DNA of 64,000 bases from Symsagittifera roscoffensis (taxonomy: Eukaryota > Xenacoelomorpha > Acoela > Convolutidae). Shown piece by piece: positions 39,738 to 52,460 of this stretch (positions are counted from its first letter, which is position 1; every line of letters starts with the position of its first letter). The stretch spans positions 96,649,705 to 96,713,704 of the forward strand of contig NC_087062.1 of NCBI RefSeq assembly GCF_963678635.1, written 5' to 3'. The position numbers and the translations under genes are program-made. The notes under the pieces are model-generated. The model did no database searches, was not told the origin of the DNA, and worked only from the letters and a program-made list of their open reading frames with translations.

Positions 39738-42700
39738 ATGTCTGGTTAATTTTAATCGTCTCAGTTCAATTTTACAGTCGTCTGGATTTAGATGTAAAAA
39801 ACTTTTGAAATTGATTTATTCGATGATCCGTGATCGAGTCTATTTTTGTTTCAATTTGAGACTTGTGAGCAATGTACTTTTTTTTTCTGACAAGTTTACT
39901 GTGAATTTTTATTTTGTTAAGGTTGTAGCTCGGGCTTTTAAGTAGGGTGTTGCTACTAAACATATGGTTTCTAATTTTTGTGGTTCCGATTCGCTTTGAG
40001 TTACTTGAGTTTTTGGTGACTTGAATAGTGTTTTTTGATCATTTTCTTCGCTATCGTATTGAGTAATCAATAGGTCTTGTGGCCCTATTCGGGGAGGGGG
40101 GAGGACTTTATGTGATGTTGGTTCTAAAAAACAAAGAGAAAAAGGTTGAGTTGAGAATTTATTATTTTTATACATCTATCGTGTTTGTAGATAAGTTCTG
40201 TTGCTAAAAATGGGGGAGGTGAAGATTGAGCTGTTATGTTTGGTGGGACTAGAGATAGAGGGTGATGTACTAAATTGTTTAATTTTACTGTGAGTTAAAA
40301 TTTGAGTGTCAAATTGTCTTATGTCAGATTTATATATTAGTTTACTGTATAACTTTGTGAATGTCAAGTCTGTATTGTAATTTGTTGGGTGCCCAATTAT
40401 GCAATCTGTGGCTTTCAAGAGGTTGATCAGATGAGTGAGGGGTTTCTACGAAAGTATACCAATCTAATCGTAGAGGTTAATGATGACTTACATACTTATG
40501 AGTTCTCTGTATCTATCCTCTAAACTGGTCGCGAAGGTTTGTAAAATGGTTTAGTTGGAGTTTGACTTATTGTTGAAGGTGTTGAAGGTAGTCATAGGGT
40601 TTCTGGCAGTGACAAGGATGTATCTAATGCGATATATATTGGGTCTTTTACCAAGTTTGTTTCACCTTGTGTGAAAGATTGTGTCATCTAATGTGGGAGA
40701 CGTTGGGTTGAATTTGGGGGATTGAAAGGTTTTTCATGAACCTGTTTGAATGTGGGGGAGTGATCCTTAATAATCCGATAGAGTATTTGGAGTGTTTTGC
40801 TGTGAACTAGTCTGTAATGGCAAAGGGATACTTTGAATTGTACTTTTTGAAAGGTCTAGAGGATTTGGGGATGGTGATGAGGGTATATAAAAATGAGCTC
40901 TTCTGGTTGTTGTGAAATTTCTATTTCATGTGGGATGTTTTATTTGTCAATCTATTGTAGATGTTTGATTTTGTTTTTGGCTAGGCTCTTGTTCTATTAA
41001 CCTTTCGTTGGAGAGAAGGAAAGATGTCATATGTTGGTTCTTATTGTGGTTCGCTTAGGTGATGTTTTATTTGCCAATGTATTGTAGATGTTTGATTTTG
41101 GATTTGGCTTCTGTTAAGGTCTTGTTGGAGAGGAGTATAGATGATATATGTTGGTTCTTGTTGTGGTTGGCTTACTGGTGCATGGCGAACTACGGGTATT
41201 AAAGGTTCGGATAGTAATGCGTGTCGTTTTTGAAATATGCATGGAATTTTCTGAAAAAAATGCGTGGTGATTTTTGAGGTTGACCTAATTCAGTGGACGG
41301 TGGTGTTATTGGAGTTCTTGGAATGTCGTAGTCAATAGGGATTGTTTTGCTGGTTGTTGATTAGCATTTTGATTTGTTCTAAGTCTTTAGGTATAAAATC
41401 TGTGTTCTTTATAAAATTCTTCTATGAAAGTGATAAAAAAGTATTTTTGCAAATGCAAAGGTGATTTTTGCCTTTCTCATATATTTACATTTTTTTTTCA
41501 ATTTGAGGAGATTAAACAGATCAAAAAGAATATGGAAAGAAGAAGTTTACTTTTCCTGTTAATTAAATGTGTTAACATTGAGATAACTTTTTAAATATTG
41601 TACCTGAGGAGGTGGTCAAAGGTTTTTAAGAAATTGTTGTAGGCTTTGGTACGAGAATGGAAAATTGGAATTGGAAAATTGGAAAACTTTTGGAGAGCAG
41701 AAGGAATAATTTGACGGCGTCTACAATGAAAAATATATTAAATTGATAAAAATACTGGAAAGACTGAAAAAATTTGAAAATAATTGTCTTGAGGTGTCGA
41801 ACTGATTGAGAAAGAAGTATTTTTAGAAATGATTCGGTTCGTCGAATTTTCATCCGAGTTGAAAAATGAATTTGGTCGGATTGTTCTCTGATTTTTGATT
41901 AATTGTTGTGTATGGGCAGCTTTTGATTGAGGCGAGCTTGGAGGTCTAGGAAACAGATTCATAATTTTGTTTTTAATATTGAGTTGATTTGGGGTATTCA
42001 GTAATTATTTGTAATTTAGGCTAAATGGCCATGCCTGATTTTTGCTTAAGGCATATTCATCTTTGAGAAAACTTTTGAGTGCAAGTTGAGACAATGTTGA
42101 TGATTTTTGTACTGGTTGATAGGGGAGAATTATAACATTTGAGTTTTTTTTTAGTTGTCAAATAAGAACATGTTGCCTATTTTTGATCTGGATGTCTCTT
42201 AGTTGAAGTTCCAGATATGTTTGAAGTAAGCAATGTGTCGGCTAATGAACTGGTGTCAAGTGGTTGTGAATTTGATCTAATTTTGGATTGGCTGAACTTG
42301 AACGTGTTGCTTGAGAGTGGTAGCTTGAAAAACGGACAGAAGAAAAACTTTTTAAATTTTAAAGTGATCAAAGTGTTTATTTTGTTTGAGAGGGGTTTAT
42401 AAAACTCAAACTTATTTTCGACTACGGGATAAAAGTTTTGTAAACTTTTCGCAGTTGATTTCGGAAGCGTGATGATTGTCGTTGAGGCGGTCGTTGTTTA
42501 GTTTTCCAATCTCAGTTTTGTAAAAAATTATTTAATTTATGTTTTTATTCACTTTCTGCATCTCAGTTGTCATGGACAATTTTGAGTCCTATAAAGAAGT
42601 ATAATTGTGTAGTTCGCGAAGAGCGTGTTCTCCTGGGTAACATGAGAGAAAGTTATTTCGACGTTGATTTATTTCTTTTTTTGAGCCCACTTTTTTTGAG

Positions 42701-43300
42701 TTTACATTAGTGGTATGTTACATATGTTACATGAGTAGCTTTGTCAAAAATTGGAATTTTCTTTTTCGGATTGGCTGCAGTTTTTTAGATATTCCTTTTT
42801 GTGTTATAAAAATAGGTATCAATACGTATGCTCCAATTTTTGAATTTGTGGCTGAAGTAATTTTGATTTTGATTTGTGATTGAAAATTTGAACATTCTGT
42901 CTTTTTAATAAAATTTCAGCTATTTTCTGATAAATTTCATTAATTTTTTATCTCTGTTCAAAATCTTTTCGGTATGAGATTAATTTTAAGAATGGTGGAT
43001 GATGAAAATGATGTTCAACATGCGTATGTAGTGATAGATTGTAACAAACTGATTCCTGGCTAGTTGAACATAACCTTGTGTATTTTTAGAGGATTTTACT
43101 GTAAAAAATATTTGTTTCCTTGGTTTGTGATAATTCTAGTCTTGTTGTAATTTGTAAGTTGTAGGCTAGGGGAAAAAATTTTACGTCTGTTTACTGTTCT
43201 GTATACTTTGTATCATTTCAAATTAATAAAAATCTGAGGTATTTCTGTAGTGAACGATGCATACCTTCCACTAAACTATTAGTCCATGAAGCATGAGATC
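39738..43300 (-). repeat. Tandem duplication, left copy (3,563 bp)
   Basis: Near-identical to 43301-46862; short frames recur at a constant offset of 3,563 bases (39772/43335, 40176/43739, 41626/45189, 42177/45740). Only isolated differences are seen (for example gggactag/ggggctag, one T-run length change near 42540). The content is the inner part of X, a Y segment with a hydrophobic membrane-anchor-like frame (41626-41853), and the start of the integrase C-terminal region. All coding is broken. Confidence 0.9.
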
Positions 43301-46300
43301 ATGTCTGGTTAATTTTAATCGTCTCAGTTCAATTTTACAGTCGTCTGGATTTAGATGTAAAAAACTTTTGAAATTGATTTATTCGATGATCCGTGATCGA
43401 GTCTATTTTTGTTTCAATTTGAGACTTGTGAGCAATGTACTTTTTTTTTCTGACAAGTTTACTGTGAATTTTTATTTTGTTAAGGTTGTAGCTCGGGCTT
43501 TTAAGTAGGGTGTTGCTACTAAACATATGGTTTCTAATTTTTGTGGTTCCGATTCGCTTTGAGTTACTTGAGTTTTTGGTGACTTGAATAGTGTTTTTTG
43601 ATCATTTTCTTCGCTATCGTATTGAGTAATCAATAGGTCTTGTGGCCCTATTCGGGGAGGGGGGAGGACTTTATGTGATGTTGGTTCTAAAAAACAAAGA
43701 GAAAAAGGTTGAGTTGAGAATTTATTATTTTTATACATCTATCGTGTTTGTAGATAAGTTCTGTTGCTAAAAATGGGGGAGGTGAAGATTGAGCTGTTAT
43801 GTTTGGTGGGGCTAGAGATAGAGGGTGATGTACTAAATTGTTTAATTTTACTGTGAGTTAAAATTTGAGTGTCAAATTGTCTTATGTCAGATTTATATAT
43901 TAGTTTACTGTATAACTTTGTGAATGTCAAGTCTGTATTGTAATTTGTTGGGTGCCCAATTATGCAATCTGTGGCTTTCAAGAGGTTGATCAGATGAGTG
44001 AGGGGTTTCTACGAAAGTATACCAATCTAATCGTAGAGGTTAATGATGACTTACATACTTATGAGTTCTCTGTATCTATCCTCTAAACTGGTCGCGAAGG
44101 TTTGTAAAATGGTTTAGTTGGAGTTTGACTTATTGTTGAAGGTGTTGAAGGTAGTCATATGGTTTCTGGCAGTGACAAGGATGTATCTAATGCGATATAT
44201 ATTGGGTCTTTTACCAAGTTTGTTTCACCTTGTGTGAAAGATTGTGTCATCTAATGTGGGAGACGTTGGGTTGAATTTGGGGGATTGAAAGGTTTTTCAT
44301 GAACCTGTTTGAATGTGGGGGAGTGATCCTTAATAATCCGATAGAGTATTTGGAGTGTTTTGCTGTGAACTAGTCTGTAATGGCAAAGGGATACTTTGAA
44401 TTGTACTTTTTGAAAGGTCTAGAGGATTTGGGGATGGTGATGAGGGTATATAAAAATGAGCTCTTCTGGTTGTTGTGAAATTTCTATTTCATGTGGGATG
44501 TTTTATTTGTCAATCTATTGTAGATGTTTGATTTTGTTTTTGGCCAGGCTCTTGTTCTATTAACCTTTCGTTGGAGAGAAGTAAAGATGTCATATGTTGG
44601 TTCTTATTGTGGTTCGCTTAGGTGATGTTTTATTTGCCAATGTATTGTAGATGTTTGATTTTGGATTTGGCTTCTGTTAAGGTCTTGTTGGAGAGGAGTA
44701 TAGATGATATATGTTGGTTCTTGTTGTGGTTGGCTTACTGGTGCATGGCGAACTACGGGTATTAAAGGTTCGGATAGTAATGCGTGTCGTTTTTGAAATA
44801 TGCATGGAATTTTCTGAAAAAAATGCGTGTTGATTTTTGAGGTTGACCTAATTCAGTGGACGGTGGTGTTATTGGAGTTCTTGGAATGTCGTAGTCAATA
44901 GGGATTGTTTTGCTGGTTGTTGATTAGCATTTTGATTTGTTCTAAGTCTTTAGGTATAAAATCTGTGTTCTTTATAAAATTCTTCTATGAAAGTGATAAA
45001 AAAGTATTTTTGCAAATGCAAAGGTGATTTTTGCCTTTCTCATATATTTACATTTTTTTTTCAATTTGAGGAGATTAAACAGATCAAAAAGAATATGGAA
45101 AGAAGAAGTTTACTTTTCCTGTTAATTAAATGTGTTAACATTGAGATAACTTTTTAAATATTGTACCTGAGGAGGTGGTCAAAGGTTTTTAAGAAATTGT
45201 TGTAGGCTTTGGTACGAGAATGGAAAATTGGAATTGGAAAATTGGAAAACTTTTGGAGAGCAGAAGGAATAATTTGACGGCGTCTACAATGAAAAATATA
45301 TTAAATTGATAAAAATACTGGAAAGACTGAAAAAATTTGAAAATAATTGTCTTGAGGTGTCGAACTGATTGAGAAAGAAGTATTTTTAGAAATGATTCGG
45401 TTCGTCGAATTTTCATCCGAGTTGAAAAATGAATTTGGTCGGATTGTTCTCTGATTTTTGATTAATTGTTGTGTATGGGCAGCTTTTGATTGAGGCGAGC
45501 TTGGAGGTCTAGGAAACAGATTCATAATTTTGTTTTTAATATTGAGTTGATTTGGGGTATTCAGTAATTATTTGTAATTTAGGCTAAATGGCCATGCCTG
45601 ATTTTTGCTTAAGGCATATTCATCTTTGAGAAAACTTTTGAGTGCAAGTTGAGACAATGTTGATGATTTTTGTACTGGTTGATAGGGGAGAATTATAACA
45701 TTTGAGTTTTTTTTTAGTTGTCAAATAAGAACATGTTGCCTATTTTTGATCTGGATGTCTCTTAGTTGAAGTTCCAGATATGTTTGAAGTAAGCAATGTG
45801 TCGGCTAATGAACTGGTGTCAAGTGGTTGTGAATTTGATCTAATTTTGGATTGGCTGAACTTGAACGTGTTGCTTGAGAGTGGTAGCTTGAAAAACGGAC
45901 AGAAGAAAAACTTTTTAAATTTTAAAGTGATCAAAGTGTTTATTTTGCTTGAGAGGGGTTTATAAAACTCAAACTTATTTTCGACTACGGGATAAAAGTT
46001 TTGTAAACTTTTCGCAGTTGATTTCGGAAGCGTGATGATTGTCGTTGAGGCGGTCGTTGCTTAGTTTTCCAATCTCAGTTTTGTAAAAATTATTTAATTT
46101 ATGTTTTTATTCACTTTCTGCATCTCAGTTGTCATGGACAATTTTGAGTCCTATAAAGAAGTATAATTGTGTAGTTCGCGAAGAGCGTGTTCTCCTGGGT
46201 AACATGAGAGAAAGTTATTTCGACGTTGATTTATTTCTTTTTTTGAGCCCACTTTTTTTGAGTTTACATTAGTGGTATGTTACATATGTTACATTAGTAG

Positions 46301-46862
46301 CTTTGTCAAAAATTGGAATTTTCTTTTTCGGATTGGCTGCAGTTTTTTAGATATTCCTTTTTGTGTTATAAAAATAGGTATCAATACGTATCCTCCAATT
46401 TTTGAAATTGTGGCTGAAGTAATTTTGATTTTGATTTGTGATTGAAAGTTTGAACATTCTGTCTTTTTAATAAAATTTCAGCTATTTTCTGATAAATTTC
46501 ATTAATTTTTTATCTCTGTTCAAAATCTTTTCGGTATGAGATTAATTTTAAGAATGGTGGATGATGAAAATGATGTTCAACATGCGTATGTAGTGATAGA
46601 TTGTAACAAACTGATTCCTGGCTAGTTGAACATAACCTTGTGTTTTTTTAGAGGATTTTACTGTAAAAAATATTTGTTTCCTTGGTTTGTGATAATTCTA
46701 GTCTTGTTGTAATTTGTAAGTTGTAGGCTAGGGGAAAAAATTTTACGTCTGTTTACTGTTCTGTATACTTTGTATCATTTCAAATTAATAAAAATCTGAG
46801 GTATTTCTGTAGTGAACGATGCATACCTTCCACTAAACTATTAGTCCATGAAGCATGAGATG
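43301..46862 (-). repeat. Tandem duplication, right copy
   Basis: Second copy of the 3.56-kb unit. Its right end continues into integrase sequence at 46863, whereas the left copy jumps at 43300 from gaagcatgagat back to atgtctggtt. The original locus is therefore the right junction, and the breakpoint has only 2-3 bases of microhomology. Confidence 0.9.
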
Positions 46863-48406
46863 TTCGGGATTTATGTTTGGTTTTGTAAAGATGGCCTAAA
46901 GTTATGATTTCTTTCTGTATGAATTCAGTGCCGTTATCTGTTACAAGAATTTCTGGTAATCCAAATTTTGCAATCGAGTGTTTGTAGAGTGTTGTATTTG
47001 CATAATAAGCATTACAATGAGGTACATGTTTGAGCGCTACGTAGCGTGTAATCGCGTCGACTATAACCGTTATGTATGAGTTTACTGCTGAGGATCTTGA
47101 TATTGGTCCTTTTGTATCAAATGAGATTCTGTGGTTGTGACATAAATTTTGTCCTTTAAAGTCTTGTTTTTAGGCTATTTGATCCGATGTGGATATGGAT
47201 TCTTCAATGGTCTTGTTATACATTCGTTAAAAAAAAATTTTAATTGAAATTGGTGCATTTGGAAGGTAATTTTTTTGTTAATTTTTGATTACGTTTTTTC
47301 TGATCCTGTATGTCCTTTTGTGTCTGAAGCATGAGAAATATGAAAAGCCATGAGTATCATGCTCAAAGGAAGAAAGGTACTTTTGCTTCAGGTGTTTGTT
47401 ATTCAAGATTATCGGTATTCGATTTTACGGTTGTATTTTTAAATTTTCGGAGGTATCTAAGAAGTGTTTTGTTTCCTAATATTGTGAAATCTTTTTTACA
47501 TGTTTTGTTTTTTACTTGAGCCACGAGTTAAGTTGTCTAGTGAGTGGGTCTAGATGTTGATGCTTCTGTAAAAGATCTAAAGTTTTTTTTTCTGTGGTTG
47601 GTAGAAAAAGCTCTTCAGTTTCTGTTTTTGACAGTGGTATACTATCTAGAGGATCATGTTCATTGCAAACTCAATTTAATCTGTATTTCGAGTCTACCTC
47701 CGAAGCCCCGATAAATTTTTTCTATCACTTTAGTTTTCCATTTTTATTAAAGGAAATGGGTCTGTCTTAAGCATTTTCTGTTTAATTGGTTTTGTTATGT
47801 ATTTTTTGATCCATTATGAATATGGTGTAGAATTTTCTTATAATCGTGTTGGTTGTTTTGGCAATCTATATATAGTGGAAAATTTTTTTCATAATTTTTT
47901 TGTTTGCTCAATTTCAAGGTTGGTTTTTACTGCATTTTTGCATTCGAATCGTGGTGACGTTTCATCTTTTGCAAGAAAATTTTTTTCTTTTGCGGTGTTT
48001 CCACAGACGTTTTTCTTGTTATTAGTTCGGGCGGTGTGTTTCGACAGAGTGTATCTAGTAAAGCAAGATTTATTCCTGCAGTCTAGACTATATGTGGAAA
48101 TTATTATGGAAATTTCATTAGAATTAAATGAAGTCTACAAACTCAATGGTTTGGGTTTGATTTTGAGTAAAGAAGAAAGTTATATGTTTATAATATGTAA
48201 ATAAAGTTGTTGGTTGTTTTGATCCAAGGATTAAAAATTAAAGTTCTGTGAGAGTATACATTATAGCTGTTCATTCTCTCATAAATATAGAGAGTCTAAG
48301 TTCTGCTTGTGTTAAAAGTCTTGAATTAGCTGAGGTAAGCTTCATTTTATTCGTTCGGTTATGCGATTGTAATAATGTTGCGCCGATATTATTATTTGAA
48401 GCGTCG
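46770..48406 (-). pseudogene. Ty3/gypsy pol remnant: integrase core, zinc module, RNase H (left of the BEL insertion)
   Basis: On the minus strand from 48453: RNase H start (DASNNNIGATLLQSHNRTNK), tether (LPTTEKKTLDLLQKHQHLDP, about 47610-47520), zinc module (HISHASDTKGHTGSEKT near 47300) and integrase core with its acidic residues: ISFDTKGPI, ILVTDNGTEF, NSLVEGMHRSLQ (47170-46770). Stops and frame changes between modules make it non-functional. The 5' side is severed at 48406 by a nested BEL element and resumes at 57669. Confidence 0.75.
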
Positions 48407-48708
48407 TGTGCCGCACTCTCGTATCCTGTAAGATCTACAAAAACCTGCTTCAAAATCTGTAAATTATCGGCAACTTAACAGATAATATGAAGAGTAAGTA
48501 ATATCTGAAAACAATGAGTGTAACATTTTCGGTTAGCATTTTAGCAATACTGTTTCCAACAATCTCAAAAATCTATAAACATTTTTGATGGCAAACTGAC
48601 CTTAATCGGACAAACCAGTAGTTTTCAAGGCCTTTTGTCTAAGAAAATCTAATATTAGCTTTTTCACTTTCGCGCTATAATGACGTCATTAGTTTAAGCG
48701 CGAAATAA
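48407..48708 (-). repeat. 3' LTR of the BEL element
   Basis: Direct repeat of 57365-57663, starting TGTGCCGCACTCTCG. The inner end reads gcgcgaaata where the other LTR has gcgcgaaca, so the terminal CA is mutated. A few other substitutions are visible (catcc/caac, ggtta/gctta). Confidence 0.85.
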
Positions 48709-48739
48709 CGTCAGTATCGGAGTGCCACTTACTGCGTTT

Positions 48740-49640
48740 ATTCAGCGCTGGCACATAATCTCGCAGTCAACGACTCCAAATTGCGTTGGCGTAGCTTTGC
48801 GCTCGGATATATTGCTTTCGATGGTCGAAGTGCTCCTGGAAAGGGAAGCTAGTACCATTTCGGCCCAACAAAAAATGATAAGGAGTTAACACCTCGAAAC
48901 CATCCGGTCATACACTTACTGATGTTATAGGTCGAGCGTTCAGTGATTTTTCTACAAGAAAGAAAATTGTTTCAAGGACTTCGGGAGTGAGCTTTCTACT
49001 TCCAATTATTGCGTAGAATACCCTTTTACAACACCGAACGAGACGTGAACGAGAACCACCGTGATGCGGGGCTGCCGGGGGGTTAAATTTCTAATTAATA
49101 CCCTTTTTTGCCAGCACTGGGGGTGCTTGTCGGTTCCACGACTGAATACAATTTAAGAGTTCTTTCTCAGCTACCACAAAATTGGTGCCGCTATCAGACC
49201 AAATGACTGATGGAGTGCCGCGACGGGCAATGAATCTTTTGATTCCCATTACACACGAACTCGTGTCCATGGATGAGACAATCTCAATGAGTACAGCTCT
49301 GGTGGTCATACATGTAAAAAGGAAGCACCATCGTTTTTCAGAACTCCTCCTGATTGAGACGTTAAGGGGTCCAAAGTAGTCAACACCACAGTTTGTGAAG
49401 GGAGGCTGGCGGTAACCAAGCATTTCAACTGGAAGCTCTCCCATCATATGTGTGACAGTTTTGGCTTTGCGCTTCCTACATATAAGGCAGTGGACTTCAA
49501 TAGACTTTAATAAAGAGCGAAAGTTCAAGATTGCGAACTCTAAGTGAATTACAGCTCGCAGTTAGTCTAAGAACTGGTGCTGATAGCGATAATGAATATC
49601 ACTTACGAACAATTTCACCAGAGAATGCCTTCCATCAAGG
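48740..49640 (-). pseudogene. BEL integrase, inactivated
   Basis: The minus-strand frame from about 49640 shows the zinc-binding end (VHCLICRKRKAKTVTH), the first catalytic Asp (NCGVDYFGPLNVSI) and the second (VIWSDSGTNFVVAEKELL). An in-frame TAG ends it at 49091, but the same frame continues with KFNPPAAPHHGGSRSRLVRC. There the family's W-E pair, which supplies the third catalytic acid, is replaced by R-S. Sequence resembling the integrase C-terminal region extends to about 48740. Dead by nonsense codon and loss of the catalytic Glu. Confidence 0.8.
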
Positions 49641-50071
49641 GTTATGGGGTGTTTTGTGTCGTATTCAGTTTCAACTAGGCGGCGAATTCGCCCAGTTGAA
49701 CGAATGAGGAATGTAGGACCCATAAACAGTGCATATTGTGCAATACGACTAGACTTTTTGACGGTTTTGTTGCAGGACAGGAGTAATTATTCCACTTCAA
49801 AAGATTCCTTTTGGGAAATCAACAAAAGTCGTTGTTTTGCGGTTTCTAATTCAACCGGATCGGTTATTTCCTTGACTTTAGTGCGGTAGTGCCGGTGTTT
49901 CGGAATAAGTCTGTGCATGAAGGCAACGACTCGCTGGAGTTTACGAAACGAGCTGAATTCTTCCTATGCAAATAAAATGGGTTGTTTTTGTTTTTGAGCA
50001 ACATTTGAAAAATTAGAGGCCTGCTGTAAACCTTCATTCAGGTCACAAGCGGGACCAGGCAGGCGGATTTT

Positions 50072-51013
50072 CTAAAATATTTCTATGCTCGGCTTGAAAG
50101 GCCACTTGCCACTTTTCAGCAGACTTGGCCCGTTCACCCAGCTGCTTGTTTTTAAGGACTCCGCTGAGATTCCTCGGGATTCCGTATCAGCAGGGTTGTC
50201 TCCACTTAAGACATGAAACCACTGGTCTACGGTCGTATTTTCCAGAATCTCTCCAATCCGGTTTGCCACGAACGTGGGATGCTTACTACCTGAGTTTAAC
50301 CACTGGAGCACAGTGGTGCTGTCAGTCCAGATGAACGTGTTTGACACAGGAATGGTTAGAGCTTTGAGGACGTCTTCCTTCAAGCGGGTATCCAGTAACG
50401 CAGCCTGCAGTTCAAGCTTCGGGATGGAAAGCGCTTTCATGGGCGCGACTCTTGCTTTTCCAAAGACCAGGGCAACTTGTGTTTCGAGTGAAGTTTTCAC
50501 ATGGGCGCGAAGAAAAGCTACAGCACAAAAAACTTCTTCTGAGCTATCACCGAACATGTGTAACTCAACCCAATCGACTGGTGCGGAGAAGTAGCTGCGC
50601 TTTATATTCATTTTCCCTAGAGATGGCAAACCAGAGTGCCAGGCAAGAAATTTTGTCTTGATATCAACGGATAGCTCATCATCCCATTGTTGGCCATGAA
50701 TGCGCCAGATTTTTTTCAACAATAGTCGCGCTCTTACAGTATAGGGGTCGAAAACGGAAGAAACAAAACTTAACACTGTTTGCTGTGTAATCGATTTTTT
50801 AAGTTCATGGTTGACACCACGGCTTACGACCAAAGTGTCGTCGATATGGTCCCACTTCAGACCAAGAACATGAGAAGAATTGTCCCCACAAGTTACAATA
50901 TTTTTACTTTCCTGTTGCGGCGCGCTTTGGGGTTTAATTTTAGTTACGTTACTTATGAACTTAGTTAATTTAAAACCACCTAGAGCTAACAGAGTAACCA
51001 ACTCTTGACTCAT
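50072..51013 (-). pseudogene. BEL RT connection and RNase H domain
   Basis: A 313-codon open stretch: TLLALGGFKLTKFISN (the end of RT), KKSITQQTVLSFVSSVFDPY and LGKMNIKRSYF, then RNase H motifs (ELHMFGDSSEEVFCAVAF, LSIPKLELQAALLDTRL, TNTFIWTDS-like FIWTDSTTVLQWL, HVLSGDNPADTESRG). The family order (Peptidase A17-like then RNase H) is as in BEL/Pao. It is out of frame with the preceding RT part: RT ends in ATGA at 51010-51013, a one-base shift. Confidence 0.82.
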
Positions 51014-51930
51014 TTTAAATGCGACATCAGGTACTCAAAGTAGTCTAGGTAGTCGTCCATATAAAACTTCTCTAGAACTGCGGACGCTGCGTCAGGGAAC
51101 ATTGCCTGATTATCCATTGCAGTCCGTTGCAATGCATAATTTGCACACGTTGACGGGTCTCTTGCTCCAAAGATATGTCTGGTGTACTGGTGTACAACCA
51201 CATCGGCTGTGGGGTCCTCCCGCAACAGAAAACGAAGAGGTGGTTGGTCCTCTGGAAGGATGCCGACTTGTAGGAACATCCCTTCAATGTCAGCCGATAC
51301 GGCAAAATGATGTTGACGAAAACACGAAAACGGAGGAGAACGAACACAAGGTTTTGCAGTAGGTCGGGTTCTACTAGCAACGATTTGTTCAATGACGTAC
51401 CGTGGAATTTAGACGCTCCGTTAGGGACACGCCTCACTTTACCAGGTTTGTTTGGGTTTACCACGGGATGGTGAGGAAGATACCACTCGTGTATGCTGCG
51501 GTTCGAAAAATTATGGGGAGGAACTTGAATCACGTATCCTTTACTCAAATCATCTTTGATAGTTTTTGAGTATTGATCCCTTAAGTAAAGATCTTTCGCT
51601 AAATGTTTTTTCAACGATTTTAACTGAACCAAAGAGGAATAGTAATTGTCTGGTAACATGATAGATTCTACTGCCCATAGCATACCTACAGCGTATCTTG
51701 ATCCATCATGGACATTGGAGGAATCAAGTATTTTGGCCGCCCTTTTGTCCTCGGCTGAACGGGAATCGACCTGTTTGCAGGCTCCGTATGACTCTATTTC
51801 CTACCAGCGTTTGATTTGACAAGCTAGTTCGGTATCATCCGTATTGCACTTGAAACAAGTAGAAAGGAAACCTGTAGATGTCGGCATTGAGCCGCTCAAG
51901 ACCCAGCCTATTGGAAGGCGAACCGCGACG
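51010..51930 (-). pseudogene. BEL reverse transcriptase, frameshifted
   Basis: The N-terminal half (51683-51340) reads QLKSLKKHLAKDLYLRDQYS, IHEWYLPHHPVVNPNKPGKV and NGASKFHGTSLNKSLLVEPD. A frameshift near 51340 moves the reading to the frame with SADIEGMFLQVGI, QPPLRFLLREDP and the catalytic box FYMDDYLDYF (about 51060-51090). Upstream, the frame joining protease and RT carries two further stops (51933 and about 51797). Motif spacing fits BEL/Pao RT. Confidence 0.82.
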
Positions 51931-51932
51931 GG

Positions 51933-52460
51933 CTATGTGTTTGGATCGGCCTCACTCTTGAAATTATCCTCAGGCCGAATAGCATGGAAGATGTCTTGAC
52001 CAATTATTAAGTCTAAATCGGCGTAGCTAAACACAATTGGTTTGATTGGAGCAAGGTACGGATATTTGCTCTGTAATGCAGGGATGTTGACGGTATCGGT
52101 ACCGACTTTAGTATCATCCTTGACAAATGCGGTTAAATCGAATATGTATTCGAAACCATCGAAGTTAGAAGATACCTTCATCTGAACTTGTTTCGTTTTA
52201 ACAACAGTCGTTGTGTTAATACTACTTACTGTGAGATCCAAATCTCTTCCTGAAAGATTCAGACATTTGACTAATTTAGCCGATATCCAGGAATGACTTG
52301 ATGCTGAGTCACACAATGTTAAACAATCAGCACTCTGGAAATCGGTGGAAACTTGGAGCTTGATTATGGGCAGCAACCATTTCGATGTTATGATTGATGA
52401 TTGGTCGTTCGAGATTGCGCAACTTACATCCAACAGAACGGGATTAACGTCTGCTTGATT
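51933..52460 (-). pseudogene. BEL aspartic protease
   Basis: On the minus strand it is in frame with gag after a single TAG (52461-52463). It reads LDVSCAISND, TLCDSASSHSWISAKL (active-site Asp in D-S-A) and ADLDLIIGQDIFHAI (second-half motif), as in the DUF1758 protease of BEL elements. It ends at a TAG that interrupts the frame leading to RT. Confidence 0.75.
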
